Below, one piece after another: positions 11,740 through 23,644 of a stretch of DNA of 64,000 nt. The DNA comes from Metallyticus violacea. Lineage: Eukaryota; Arthropoda; Insecta; Mantodea; Metallyticidae. The stretch spans positions 114,853,369 to 114,917,368 of the forward strand of contig CM060843.1 in assembly GCA_030762175.1 (NCBI GenBank), in the 5' to 3' direction. A program made the translations under genes and the position numbers. The notes below the pieces were generated by a model, which saw nothing but the letters and a program-made list of their open reading frames with translations, was not told the origin of the DNA and made no database searches. How positions within the stretch are numbered: position 1 is the stretch's first letter; every line of letters starts with the position of its first letter.

Positions 11740-11960
11740 GTTGACAGAAGATGGAGCCTAGATATTTCCTGGCAGAAGGCTTGGCAAGAAGATTTTTTGG
11801 CCTTACGTATGCTTTTATTGTAGTCTGGGAGGGTTATATGATATCCCCCCCCCAGTCTCCCTCTCTTATAATGATGAACTTTAGCCCACCATGGCATATT
11901 CTTGGATTTTAACCTTGACCGCATGTTACAACTGATCGTGATAAGTGTCAAGTATAGCCT
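11740..11960 (-). mobile_element. LINE fragment (endonuclease-RT linker region)
   Basis: The minus strand reads LKSKNMPWWAKVHHYKRG, then DYNKSIRKAKKSSCQAFCQE and ISRLHLLS. A 'PWW' block followed by 'YNK.IRKAK..S...FC.EI' and 'RL.K/LLS' is the usual linker between endonuclease and reverse transcriptase in Jockey/R1-like LINEs. The expected stretch between PWW and YNK is shortened, and a run of about ten C (11845-11854) lies in it. It is probably a different family from the two matching fragments at 9450 and 33 kb, though the regions do not overlap, so this cannot be settled. No intact frame continues on either side. Confidence 0.6.
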
Positions 11961-12244
11961 CTTGGATAAAATAGGCTTCTTTGTCAGTATCAACGAAAGA
12001 TCCGATCTTATCAAAAGAACCCGGAAGTTCGGGCATTTATTTTGGTTAAAATAGGCAGGCAAAAAGAAATTTAAATACTGAAAATAGGCAGTGACATAGT
12101 TAAAATAGGCATTTATTAAAAGTGAAAACAAAGAGCAATCACTCTTATTAATGAAAATGTGCATTTAAGAATTTCTTTGTCACTTTATTAAAGTGCCTGA
12201 GCTTGTTTACTGTTTTTTCAAGGCACTAGCATCAACTGTAATAT
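11961..12244. repeat. Interspersed AAAATAGGCA motif
   Basis: The 10-mer aaaataggca occurs at 12048, 12081 and 12102, and aaaataggc again at 11967. Spacing is irregular (81, 33 and 21 bp). On the minus strand it reads as repeated AYF in an otherwise uninformative frame. Origin unknown. Confidence 0.4.
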
Positions 12245-12568
12245 TTAGCCGCTTCTCAGACAAATCATTTTCCCATCGGAAAAAGAACATTTTTCTTCCA
12301 CTGAAGAGTTTGGAGCATTTTTAAAACAAGCTATTTCAGAATGACTCACACCAGTTACAACAGAACATTCATTTTTCATGGCATCCCAAATGCTCTTATG
12401 TTCTAGGTCCACATTAGCACTTATATCACATTTACACTTCACATAAACACTTGCTCTTTTCTCCCCTTGTACTTGCATCAGTAGATTTACTGCATCTTCA
12501 AAGATTCCCATGGATGACACCAGCGTGTTACCTTTTTTTCTCCAATTCAAGATTGCTTCCAATAGCAC
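12245..12568 (-). other. 107-codon open frame, unrecognised
   Basis: A minus-strand frame from ATG 12568 to a stop at 12245. Composition is protein-like, with several Cys and Glu/Lys residues; a central block reads MGIFEDAVNLLMQVQGEKRA. An upstream minus-strand segment (about 12600-12730) also reads in a protein-like way but is broken by stops. I cannot assign a family. A decayed transposon or processed pseudogene fits the setting better than a live gene, because no start context, splice structure or poly-A signal supports expression. Confidence 0.3.
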
Positions 12569-13442
12569 CCTCTAATGTGTTATTTTAAACGTAAGATCAT
12601 TGCAGAGTTCTTTATGGTACACTTTTTTTTAACTCGAGAACTGAAGCCTCTTCGTCTTCTGATGCAGCATCAAGTATCTCACGTATCTTTCCAAATTGTT
12701 GCTGTAATATATGATTGTAGAAATTCAGGTTCCCCATCTGGTAAGACCTGGCTGTAGAGGTAAACAGAGCTCTTGTGCCACGTCCTTTACAAACCCGAAT
12801 TGGGGAAGGTGATTTTAGGAAATCTTTCTAACCAACATATGCACGAGAGAATACAAAATTCTTACTTCTTAGACGATTCTGTGTACCCCATGGGTTAGAC
12901 ATGTGAGACAGGGCATTTCAAGCCTTTAGTTATTTTTTTCATGCAAGTGACCACATTTATGACAAAAAAGGACATAATCATGCCGCATTCCATGATGCCA
13001 GAGCAGTGTTAAGGGTTTTGTAAACAATTGAATCAACTGATAATAGGGCATTTTGCGTTCATTTCATAGTTCCTATGATGACATTGGCCATGTAATGTCC
13101 AATGGTATCCGTAGATCCGTAATGGAGGTCCATATTTTCTTTTCCCCAACTTCGTTTCAAATCTTCTGCAGGGCTCTTCAAAACATATATACAAATATAT
13201 TTTTCTTAGTATGGGTACTGGTGGAACCTTTTCCTTACAGAAACTTCTACAGGTACGTCCTGAGGGATTGGTTCTCCAAGTTCCAGAACGGAACGGGGTT
13301 CCCGAGATCAAGAAAGCATTGCATAACTCCAGGGAAAACTGAGAGTGTATGGATGTTGCAACTGCTGTTGATATGAAATTGATCTTAGGCTTTAGGGGGA
13401 GCCTGGTACTTGATCATTAAACTCGCTCTCATCCTTTGCTTA
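12569..13442. other. Non-coding stretch
   Basis: Overlapping frames of about 90-107 codons occur on both strands around 13033-13376, but neither shows a recognisable motif. They appear to be chance frames. Confidence 0.4.
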
Positions 13443-13525
13443 GGTACCTTGATGAAGAACAAGGAGTTTAGATGGACGAAACTTGGTTGACAACTCACAC
13501 AACGCTCCGTTGTCATTCAGCAAAG
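13443..13525 (+). pseudogene. Possible transposase scrap with a DETW motif
   Basis: The plus strand reads YLDEEQGV, a stop, then MDETWLTTHTT. DETW followed by a His-Thr pair is the usual context of the first catalytic aspartate in several IS630-like transposases. Only this block is visible, so chance resemblance is possible. Confidence 0.25.
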
Positions 13526-13851
13526 CTATAATCAATTTCCGAAATAGCTTAAAATATTCATTAGCAGTGTTAAATCACAAAATTATCCACAAGGGAAAAA
13601 TGAAAGTATTAATAAAACATAAAACATCTTGCATATATTTATATGACCGTAAATTATTTGCGAGCAGTAACTTCGTAGAATTAAAATGCAATCTATAAAT
13701 TTGTGCAAAATGTTTTTGAAAAATCTCGATCTCAAAACTAGTTCTTCCACTATGCACCGCTATGCTGGCTAGACGGAGCTCTGACTGTAGACGCTATTTC
13801 TGCATTTTTCAAGGTTAGCTACTAAAAACTTGCAGCGTAACTGTACATTAA
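13526..13851. other. Non-coding stretch
   Basis: Nothing recognised before the SINE-B pair. Confidence 0.5.
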
Positions 13852-14076
13852 TTTGGTTTATTTACTGATGCTCTTTAACTTCTCAAATATCAGCATCCCC
13901 ATTCTATTCTGGACGTCAATAAATTTTGCTCAGAGGCCTCATCTTTCAGGCTTGGCATTTTTAAATTTCCGTAAATCTACGACGACATGGACCCAAGGCT
14001 TTACTCATCTTCGAAAAGAAGTCATAATTATGGTTTTTACTCCCGAAAAAATATTACCCTGGCAGGGATGTAACTC
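13852..14076 (-). mobile_element. SINE-B copy, diverged
   Basis: On the plus strand the tail side comes first (tttggtttatttactgatgctctttaac), then ttttgctcagaggcctc and the cgacgacatgg... body. The tRNA-like head at the right end is nearly erased. It is one of the more diverged copies, and another SINE-B in the same orientation lies 176 bp downstream. Confidence 0.75.
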
Positions 14077-14252
14077 AGTGAAATAAACTGCAATAAGACT
14101 ACACGGGTACAAAAGATACATAGTATGTAACCTCGCTTTCTACAGGACAGTGATTTGCAATGCAGAAGTGATAACTAAAGTTAATAACCATTAATCATGT
14201 TCTCAAACTATTATAAAGTACAGGTGGTAAAAGAGAGCGAAAAGTTAATACT

Positions 14253-14520
14253 TTTGTTTTATTTACGAACGCTCTTTAACATCTCAAGCCATCAGCGTTC
14301 CATTCAATTCAGAGCGTGAAACGGCCGATCAATTTTGCTCGTCTTCTTTCAGGCTTGAGGTTCTTTTACATGCCGTAAAGCTACGACATGGGACACATGG
14401 CTTTATTTCCGTTCCGAAGGAAGCCATACGCCCCCAAAAAAATTCATCGACCCTGGCCGGGATTGAACCTGCGACCTGGGGTCTACGAGGCAAGTATGGT
14501 TGGTTACCACCAGAACCGAA
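14253..14520 (-). mobile_element. SINE-B copy, near full length
   Basis: Tail side at 14253 (tttgttttatttacgaacgc), body with ggcgtgaaacgg-like and ttcaggcttgaggttc blocks, and a tRNA-like head at 14450-14520 that keeps the B-box complement (ggattgaacctgcg). About 14 bases are missing after tttgctc, and the A-box side is rearranged (tggttggttaccacc). Confidence 0.85.
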
Positions 14521-16331
14521 GGGAATTTCATGGAAGATATGCTGAGCAAAAGCACGAAGTTGAAGAAGCAAACTAATTAGAACAATTTGAGTTTATAAAG
14601 ACCAGAATTCTAAACGTCACATTAACATGAACAGTTTTCGAGACACAAATTTTCGCTGAGAGCGCTGTGAAGAGAAGCCTCGTCATAAGAAACAAGCAAA
14701 AGAGAAATTCATAGTTTCTTTGAGAATATAATTTTAAAAATAGTTTACTTATATAATAAGATCATTATTTTTCATAAGTGTTTGCTTAAACAATTTTCGA
14801 AAATAAAGTGTTTAAAATATAACATTTATTTCGTAAAATGTACTGATTTTCCTTTTATTTCAAATTACATAAAATAAGGTCCACAAGTCAAGTCAATGAA
14901 GGATAGCTATTAGGAGTCAAATATTATTGAATTGATTATTACAAAAATTAAAAATTTAATTCAATGATATTTGATGTTAAAACAACGTAAAGCCATACTA
15001 TATATTCTGAAAGTATTATTCCATAGTAATGAAGATAAGTGATGATAAAAGGCATTAACATTGTTTGTACTGGATGAATAAATGAGGAAAGAAACAAATA
15101 AACCATATTGAATAAAAGGTATTTTCCTTTTAATCGCGCAAACAACTACCATGTGGCTTTTGCTGGATGTATGCATTAAAGCATTCATTTACTTATTACC
15201 GAGGTTGCTTATCTTAGTAGAATGCATGCAAGGACTTGTTTGGAAACTAATCATCCTATATGAGGAAATTTGGATTAGTGACGGGAACAGAACGTGTAGG
15301 GTAACTTTGAATGTTAACTACTAAAGCAAGGCGTAGGTTAAACCGGGAATGGAGTACACATACCAATTGCTATGCCGAAATGCACATACAAGATGCCGAG
15401 AGCGTGACAGCTATAGCCTTTGTGCTCTGTTCTGTTCTAGATTAATCCACTGTGAGACAGCCTATAATGTGATAAACTGCAAGGTTAATTTTGATTTTCG
15501 CCGATATTTTGTTAATGTATGTTTATAATCTAGAAAGCATTTTTATTTTAATGTCTTTAAAATGTTTGCCCATATCGTGTCACATAAAATACGTGTAAAT
15601 TTACATTTCATTTGCCATATTTTGTTTTGTCAATTTTTTGAGTACTTTTGCAGACAAACGATCAAAATTTGCGCCAATTTTCTCTAGGTTTTACTCTCTG
15701 CGATTTTGCTCTGTTTTTATTTTGCCAAAAATATTCCCCTTTCCCGAAATGAGAACAAATTAGAATTTTTGAGTCTAAAAGGAAAGTTTAAACAATGAAC
15801 TTAGAATCATTACGGTCGCCGAATTTATTCGTGTCAATCAGAATGCCCTTTCTCGAGTAATGATTGTTTAAAAAAGGGAGGACGAAAATTACATCTTCAA
15901 TAAAGTAAGATTGTATACTAAATGTTTTAGGAAAAGATGCCGACAGTGGCACAATTAGTAGCTTAGATGTAAAACTTCGGGTGAACGGACAAGTTTTCTA
16001 ACGACTTCCCTATAAGCGAAAAATAACATCAACAGATACCATTTGCACATTAAAGTAATACATTTACAAACATTTCTGGTCTAAATCTGTCTAAATTTAA
16101 TATCAGCATAACGGTTACGAAATAACTATCGTGATAACTTCAACATTCATATTTGAAAAAATCATTTATATTTAAAAGCCAATTCCCTACAACAAGTTTA
16201 ATTAAAGGGTGAGAATAGCGCTAACTATAATTAGCTAACGCAGCAACAGGAAGTAAAGTAGGAGGGAGAATCAATTCGCACTTTCATAAATATTTGTACC
16301 CAGGGACCCAGATTCAATATCTGGTTGAGTC
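14521..16331. other. 1.8 kb AT-rich non-coding stretch
   Basis: No gene or transposon motif recognised. Some frames at 14948-15188 are low-complexity and hydrophobic from AT content. Confidence 0.5.

Positions 16332-16367
<36 letters not shown>
16332..16367. repeat. (AAT)n microsatellite
   Basis: About 12 uninterrupted AAT units. Confidence 0.95.
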
Positions 16368-17346
16368 TCTTGTTGGAGTATTTTCCCAGACTTCATTGGA
16401 AATAGCATGTACTTTCAATGTCTCTGGTCCTTGGGTTCATATAACGCAAATATTTTTCAGGTTGAAAAATTATCGTAGTCCCCGTTCTGAATATCATGAA
16501 TAGAAAAATAGTGATGATTGTGTCTGCCCATACGTACCACCGCAATATACCTATTATGTAGAATATTTGTTTGTCTTTTGCATACTTTTTAGTTGAGAAA
16601 TAACATCTTGTTAATATAATTAGCGACACGGATATTTTAATTAGTAATATCAATATCTCTAAGACTGTATAATCAAACGCAATCAATATAACCATAGTAT
16701 AATTATTCTCTCAATGTATTTACTATGTAAGGAGGGCAAAAAAATTGTTCCTGGAAAGTCGTATGGTAAACCGTCCTAGGCAACCGCTCTGCGGAAACGC
16801 AGTCATAAATGTCACAACAATAGAAAAAATGTTCGCCTTCCAAAGTCACGAACAAAAGATTTCTTAAAAGGGTTGAACCTTCCCTGGCCGTGTGAACCAA
16901 ATCTTTGCGAGAATTTCAACCACTAGCCCGCTGAGGAAGTCGACCTGTGTGGGAGTCACCTCTTTAAACCTCAGAGGGCAAGCCCATGGCCCCACTCGGA
17001 TTTTTAATAAATATTTCTAGCTAATAAAGTGTTAGAAAGATCTTTGGAAAGCATCCAATAACTGACGTTTTATGAAAACGGCACCAAAAAGTGGCATGGG
17101 CAGCGTCATAGTACCGAGATTGGTAATTTCAAACGGAATAAGGAAGTCTCTAGAGCAACAATCATTCGCGATCTAGAAAAAGTCATGAGTATAGCCGCTA
17201 TGTTTTCCTCAACGACATTTGAGTGTTATCTAATGTTTAATTTCCTAGCAATGGAAACTTTCTGACAGCACAATAATACGTATTTTAGTGTCAGCCAATA
17301 GCAATTTAGGATTTTAAATAGACAAACTCAATGAATGGTGTCTTAT
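16368..17346. other. Non-coding stretch
   Basis: Nothing recognised up to the SINE-B copy. Confidence 0.5.
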
Positions 17347-17626
17347 TTGGTTTATTTACAAACGCTCTTTAACATCAAGTCATCAGTGTCCCATTCAATT
17401 CAGGGTGTGAAATAGCCGATAAAATTAGCTCAGAGGCCTCTTCTTGTAGGCTTAGGGTTCTTTTAAGTGCCGTAAATGTACGGTATGTGACCCACAGCTC
17501 TATTCCTTCCGCAGGAAGCCATACATAGACTTTTTTACGTCGGAAAAAATTAATGGACCGTTCCCGGGATTGAAACCGCGATCCTGGCTCTACAAGGCAA
17601 GTTATGGTTACCACAACACTACCGGC
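17347..17626 (-). mobile_element. SINE-B copy, full length
   Basis: Tail end tttatttacaaacgctctttaac at 17350, body with gctcagaggcctcttctt and gtgccgtaaatgtacgg, and a tRNA-like head ending about 17626 with the B-box complement gggattgaaaccgcg. Scattered substitutions make it moderately old. Confidence 0.85.
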
Positions 17627-17700
17627 AACTACAGTTGCGGGAGTTTATCAGAGTTGTTGTTGAGCTTTTTTGTACTGCCGGTGTCCTGTGGTGAACAAAG

Positions 17701-17832
17701 ATGCCTTCCCGTATTAAAGTGAACGTATATCAATATACAGAAGGTTACAATACTAAATGTATAGTAAGAAATGAGTCAAAATCCACTGACCTTACACTGT
17801 TACTTAGGTATTCCATATTTAATTAATGATAA
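17701..17832 (+). pseudogene. FLYWCH-like N-terminal fragment of a MULE-type transposase
   Basis: A 43-codon frame starts at ATG 17701 with MPSRIKVNVYQYTEGYNTKC. The block NVYQYTEGY matches NAYQYTEDY in the larger remnant at 54560-55027, and the DNA is the same at about 25 of 28 positions (17722-17749 against 54584-54611). In FLYWCH-type zinc fingers that precede many MULE transposases, an 'NGY.YT' strand is expected here, which supports the assignment. After about residue 20 the similarity fades. A GTAAGA at 17764-17769 could be a splice donor, but I give that little weight. The remainder of the transposase is absent. Confidence 0.45.
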
Positions 17833-19193
17833 TGCTATTTCTGGCATAGTGACACTTGCCCTAAGAGGATTTGCTTGTTACCGCCTTAAGTGTTGCCGGC
17901 TGAGAAATCTCATTCGTACAACGTCTGCGTCCTTGCTGCAAGGCAGGCCCCGAAAAACATGAGAAACGAGAGGGAGCGAAGAAAAGGGAGGAATGACGGG
18001 AGAAGGAGACCTGGTAAACATGAGCTCAGAACGTTTAAAGGGAATGTAACCTTTCACAGTAGATGCCCTTCCAGCGGAGAAAATACAACTACACAATTCC
18101 TTTAGAACTTTCTTTATATCTTTTGTGAGGGTTGTTTTTCCATTTTAATGAAAGTATATGATTTCACAAAGACATCTAAGGCCGCTTTTTGTTTTAATAA
18201 TTCTTTCTTTGAATGTTTCAACAAAAAACAAAAAGGTCACTTATCCTTTGGAAAAAGAGAGTGAAGGGATCATACACCATTTCAGAATAACTTCCTATTT
18301 TTTTTGTTCTGTACGGAGAAATACAAACCTGGGTTATGCGTGGCATTCTTTCCTTGTTGAAGAAAAAAGTGGAGAGCAAGAAAATGTATGCGTTAATTTT
18401 CCCGCCCGTAATGCCTTTGTTTTAATTGTAGAAATGAAATACCAGGATTTTCAAAATCTCGTTTCAAAACACATTTAAATAATAATGCCCTTTGCCAATT
18501 CTTGAGATTTTCAATATTGCTATAATGTAATGAAAGTAGTGAAGGAACAATTGTCAGAGAAAACGGAGGCTAACTCTGGCAGCCATACTAGCAAGTGCGT
18601 AAGTAACTATTACTCATTAAACCATTTTGGTATTCAACTTGGTAGCCAATATATAAAAATATGTAAATAATGAAATAGTGCTTTTGGCTTAGTGACTTCG
18701 GCCCTAAAATAAGATTTTTGGACGCTTAAGATATTACGATATACTGTAAGTTAGGTAAGGAAATTAGCTGTTTACATTAACATGAAAGTTTATTTCTAAT
18801 GAATGTATACATATTTTCGACAAAAAATGTATAATATACCAAGAGATATTTTCGACTTGCGCAGCGTGCGCTGGTTCAAGGACACGCCGTTCTTATACCA
18901 TATTAACGTTGATGACCACATGCGATAGCCAATTAAATTTTTCTCTTACGAGAGCAAGCACTGTTTCTATATTTGTGTTGTTATAAATGAATTTCGCTTA
19001 GGTCATTACAGGTGTTATTAATTACACATTGTTAATAAAGTAAACGTTACTGCAGTATGTTGTACTCAAATGTAACCGTTAGAATGGAGAAAACAAACTG
19101 AAGTGTACAGAAATGCTTCTCATACAGCACAGGAATTTTCAACTTTTGTTGTGACTATACAACTTTTATAAAATAATGCAAATCAAAACTATG
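17833..19193. other. Non-coding stretch
   Basis: A 106-codon plus-strand frame (18158-18478) shows no recognisable domain. Otherwise nothing seen. Confidence 0.45.
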
Positions 19194-19283
19194 GCAGTAG
19201 AAATACTAGGGTAACTTGTTTATCAAAAATCCGGTGACTGATGCTATCTTGGCCCCGCGCCACTTGCTATCACATGCAGACAC
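19194..19283 (+). repeat. Dispersed repeat R3, copy 2
   Basis: Shares agtagaaat, a following aacttgt, the block cttggccccg and cacttgct with copy 1 at 1545-1637, in the same order and spacing but with many differences. Confidence 0.35.
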
Positions 19284-20100
19284 AGCCCAAAAAATAACTC
19301 TTTGTATCACTTTAGGTATACCTAAGACTTTTACAAATGTGGCTTTTAAAGAGAAGGTATCACAAAATTAATGAACATCAGCATAACCCAAGATTTTTAA
19401 AGAATCCAAGGCTGCATATTATGCAAACACTCAATTTTAAATAATGCATCTTATTTCCTCTATAAATTATTTAGTAGAATATTACTAAATATAAATTAGC
19501 AAATGCTTGATTCGTTATTTAAATAACTCAGAACACTATAGAGTTGTTGGTGATTAAGAAAAATAAAATAAAAATTAACCAAAGAGAAAAGTAATTATTT
19601 CTATGTGAACGCATTACTACTTACATTTCATATTTTATAGTTCAAAGTTAATTATTTCTAAAGACAAAATGAAATATATGCCTTTATATAGGTGTTCAAG
19701 GATTTTGAACTTTAAATTAACATTATTGATTAATTACATCGCTACATTATTTGGTAATAAGGCATCTAAAATAATTATTTTCACATATTTTATAAATGTA
19801 ACTAATCAAATTAAAATCGTCGACTTAAAAACAATTAAAATGTTTGCAAGAAATTACATTGTACATGATTAAATAATAAAATATCATATAACAGTGTGCA
19901 TACGTACTACAGTTACAATAGTTTATATCACTATGTAGTGTTTAGACAAAATTAATGCAAAAACTAATAAACACAAACTTACCTAAATATTAGATATTTG
20001 TATAATACATTACTGATAAAATGCTCAAGGAAACAAGTATGATAAACAGGTTACCAACTAGGGGCTATTCTGCGGTTTAAATACCACTAGAATTATTCTC
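19284..20100. other. Very AT-rich non-coding stretch
   Basis: Nothing recognised. Confidence 0.5.
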
Positions 20101-20258
20101 CCAGACTGAGGTTTTTCAAGTATTTTCTTCATTTTCATTCATCAATGGCAAATGTAGGGAAGGCATCTTAAACTTAGGGCCAGAACGCTTCCTTTCTTTC
20201 TCCCAAAATGCCGTATCCCATTTATCAATTTAGCTCATGTATCGATGATGCCACAGCA
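20101..20258 (+). mobile_element. SINE-A body, headless and diverged
   Basis: The order gactgaggtttttc, ggcaaatg, aaacttagg, gaacgcttcctttc, tcatgtatc matches the SINE-A body. The tRNA-like head and the poly-A end are missing, and the spacing has small indels, so it is an old 5'-truncated copy. Confidence 0.7.
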
Positions 20259-20439
20259 GAATACAGAAAAGTTAAACACTATTTTAAAAAATGCACAAAA
20301 ATATTGTTAGGAGTAAACAATAGTTAAGTATCAAACCAACTAAAATCTTATTTTCAAAGTTATAGAGCGAGTTTATTATACTGATGTAACTGTTTGTTCC
20401 GAAATTCAAATCATTTAAATCTCAGAATACGCTACATAT

Positions 20440-20451
20440 GGGGGGGGGGGG
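20440..20451. repeat. G12 homopolymer
   Basis: Twelve consecutive G in AT-rich DNA. Confidence 0.9.
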
Positions 20452-20868
20452 TGTTATTTAGATATCTGTGGCAGGGAAGAAAGAAGTGGTCTCGCATGGG
20501 AGAGAGGGGCTTGGAAAGGAAACAAAACAGGTAATGCTCTCGGGGAAAGAATTTGCCCATTGTGCGGAGAAAGAGATACTTTTAGCAGAATGCAGGGAAA
20601 CTGAGATTTTAATAAATGAGCATATCACAGCAATTTTTGAATTCCAATAGAAATTTGAACATTTTCCGGAAAGAACATGCGAGATACACAATTTGGGAAT
20701 ATTTCTAGAGAAGATCCGACAAAGAAGGTTACTGGCTATAGAGAAGAGGGAGAGTTGGAGAGAGGGTGGGAGTAAATGGAAAGGGGGCTCAAGAGTACGG
20801 ATTTCATTCATGCCTATGTATTTGTATATAAAATTATTAATATAAAACTTAAATATATCGAAGTATTT

Positions 20869-20984
20869 GTATGTATGCATGTAGATTTGTATGTATGTAG
20901 GTATGTGTGTGTGTATGTATGTATGTATGTATGTATGTATGTATGTATGTATGTATGTATGTATGTATGTATGTATGTATGTAT
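20869..20984. repeat. (GTAT)n microsatellite
   Basis: A pure run of about 18 GTAT units spans 20912-20983, with an imperfect variant zone to its left that includes a short (GT)n. Open frames here (YVCM or THTYI repeats) are products of the repeat, not genes. Confidence 0.95.
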
Positions 20985-23412
20985 ATGGCTCTTTTGATTG
21001 TTATAAGGACAATATTAGCATGTACGGTCATAAGGCCCATGCGACGGTTGTATTTATTTGAGTGTATCCTAAAACATACAAAAACATTTAGATTCAGGTA
21101 AAAGAACAGTATTTGTTACGTCTGGTGTAATGCTTATGAAATTGTATTTGAAGGAGGAATAATTTATGCAAAATAATAAATATTTGTTTGAACAGTTCCT
21201 AAATTTTAAACATTTAAAATTCTAAAAACGCTAATTTCATAAGATAATGCAAGTATATACATAGATAAAATGGTATTATATGTTTCTGTAATAAAAACCT
21301 TGGATTAAGATTTGCCTTAGCAACATCTCTTGGCATAATGAATATCTGATTGAACCAAAGTAAAATAAATAAAACTAAGGATATTTAGTAGCCATGTAAT
21401 TTGCAAGAGTAAACAATTTATGAACAGATTTGCATAGCCTATTTATAGCAATATGCTTACCCAGTTTGTTAGGCATGATCAATTATAATTTCTAGATATT
21501 TGACTGATAAATGCAATGCTAGAGCAAAGCAAATACATTTATGTGGAACTGGGTTACAGCTATTAATAAATTTTAAATTCAGAATTTTTAGTTAAACTCT
21601 TAAGGCCCAAATTGGTTAGTGATAATATAAGTATAATATTTTTGCTGTGTTTAAAAACATTAGGTTTCTGTCGATCAATTCTTTATCGGTATTTACACTT
21701 GTGTTAACATTTACGATAGCATCATTACATCAGTGTTATCGGTATATGAAAATATGGAATATTTTAATTTATTCGTGTGTATAATATATAAAGTATTTTG
21801 CTATTATGTTATTATTAAAGATTGTACTATTTATAATTCCCTGTATATTATTTATATTTAATGTCTGAGAAGTTTGTATAAAGTTAATTTTTATAGCAGA
21901 TCATTTTAATATACTTTTTCAATTAAGAAAAATATGGACTTAATATGAACTAAAAAAACTTCATAAATTTTTATTACAGCCTTGCATTTACAGACATACA
22001 TCTTAAGAACTTTTTCATATATTCAGATTCAAGATCGTAGTTAAATGCAAAAGACATTTATCTTATAATTACTTAATATATTTGGATTTATTTGTAGCTA
22101 TGTTGTTTCCTATAATAGCCACTGACCCTTCATAACGTTTAACTCTTTGCTGTTTCCCGGACTGTATTAAAGAATACTGAAGATGTATATTCATCTGTAA
22201 GAATTTATAAAATTTAATGATGTATTTTTCTGTTAGAAGTAAATGTACATACATTTCCTATTAGCGGTAGATGTGGTGCAAAATCTTGCTGGGAAGTGTT
22301 ATATTGTTATGCATCCCCAGGTCATCTAACTTGCAAGGAGTTTTAATCGCTTTTAATATAATTTGAATGGTAGGAAAGTTATTGCATTGGACATATTCTC
22401 ACTGTCTATCCAATTAGATTAATATCCATCCGAAAGTATATAATTTTTCAATTAAAAAGTGTTTTGGCGTTTTAAGGCTCTTCTTTTAATTTATAGAGAA
22501 AAACAAAACAGTTTAATTGGTATATAAACCTTTAAGTAAATGTCATATAACCGCCGACACAGCGTTGAAGTACCTACGTCTACGAACGAGAGAATTATTA
22601 TTCCATGATGTCTTTAAGTCCATCTTTTGTTGCCAAAAGAAATTGAACCTCCGACTTTGTAACTCTTATTTACTGGGATAAATACCCGTAAAGTGATAAG
22701 AGGATAATTTAAGATGTGTTCAAAGCTCTCTCTTTACAGAATTTAATGACGTTAAAAGTTTTCTTATTAGCAAATAAAGTTTGTCGGCCGACGATGTGGT
22801 TCAGGAATTGCGAAGCAAGGAAACTAAATCAGGGAACTGGATGAGAGCGTTCAATACGAGCTTTGAGGCAGTCTGTCATGTAACGTCGTTATAGCTTCGC
22901 GATGACGATCTAGTTAAACCCCTATCTCCATTAACGATGCAAACGAGACAGAAAATAGGAAAATCAGGAAATAGAAAACATGGCACTCCATGTGGGCCGT
23001 CAGCATCAGAAACGCATGATGATAAATGGCTAGCGTCATTCGATTGATTTAACTGGCGGTTATTTGGGGGTGGCGCAGCGTTGTGATGAGGGCGTTTGCT
23101 ATGGTTCCTTAGGGTAGAATCTCCTTACAGTTAAAGTATCTAAATTAGTTTCCATAATATTCTCAGAATAAGTTGATTTAGAGGCCTGACGACCTGGTAC
23201 AACTTTAACTCTTAGCAATGAAAACCAAAGCTAGTTGTTCTTTTCGTACACTGGAGTCTCGCCGCAGTTTATACGTATTGCAATGATAGGATGAGATTTA
23301 AGTTACGTATATTTTGTAGCCGTTTGACTAAACTTTCAATTCAGGTGATACTGCAATATTATCCTATTAGTTTTATGTTTAACATTGTTTAAATATTTTG
23401 AGTTATTTTTTA
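20985..23412. other. 2.4 kb AT-rich non-coding stretch
   Basis: No element recognised. A less AT-rich patch lies at about 22780-23110 without coding signal. Confidence 0.5.
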
Positions 23413-23500
23413 TCTACTCCAAAGCTGAAGCAAGCCACATTCATGTTAATTATCGCTCCGTCAATATACGAGCTTCTCTCGCATTTCTACTTGCACAACT
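23413..23500 (-). repeat. Dispersed repeat R3, copy 3 (inverted)
   Basis: The reverse complement reads gttgtgcaagtagaaatgcg and later gcttgcttcagctttggag, matching gttgtacgagtagaaatgcg and acttgcgttcagctgagga of copy 1 at the same relative distance. Confidence 0.45.
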
Positions 23501-23625
23501 CTGATTAATAATAGAAAACACACAACATTAGCTGTATGACTACCTCCATAATCTAGGGCAATATCGTATTTCCTACTTGATGGGCCAAGTTACCAATTTG
23601 ATCATTTTCCTAAATTGGGATCAAA

Positions 23626-23644
23626 TAAATAAATAAATAAATAA
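23626..23644. repeat. (AAAT)n microsatellite
   Basis: About five AAAT units in a non-coding stretch that runs from 23501 to 24380. Confidence 0.9.

Noticed and set aside
18158..18478. 106-codon plus-strand frame
   Set aside because: No motif, composition follows base content, and no supporting signals. It is likely a chance frame.
20776..21101. Open frames rich in YVCM or THTYI repeats on both strands
   Set aside because: They are translations of the (GTAT)n microsatellite.
23060..23125. tRNA-like ggggtggcgcag start
   Set aside because: No matching B-box or acceptor pairing follows at tRNA spacing.
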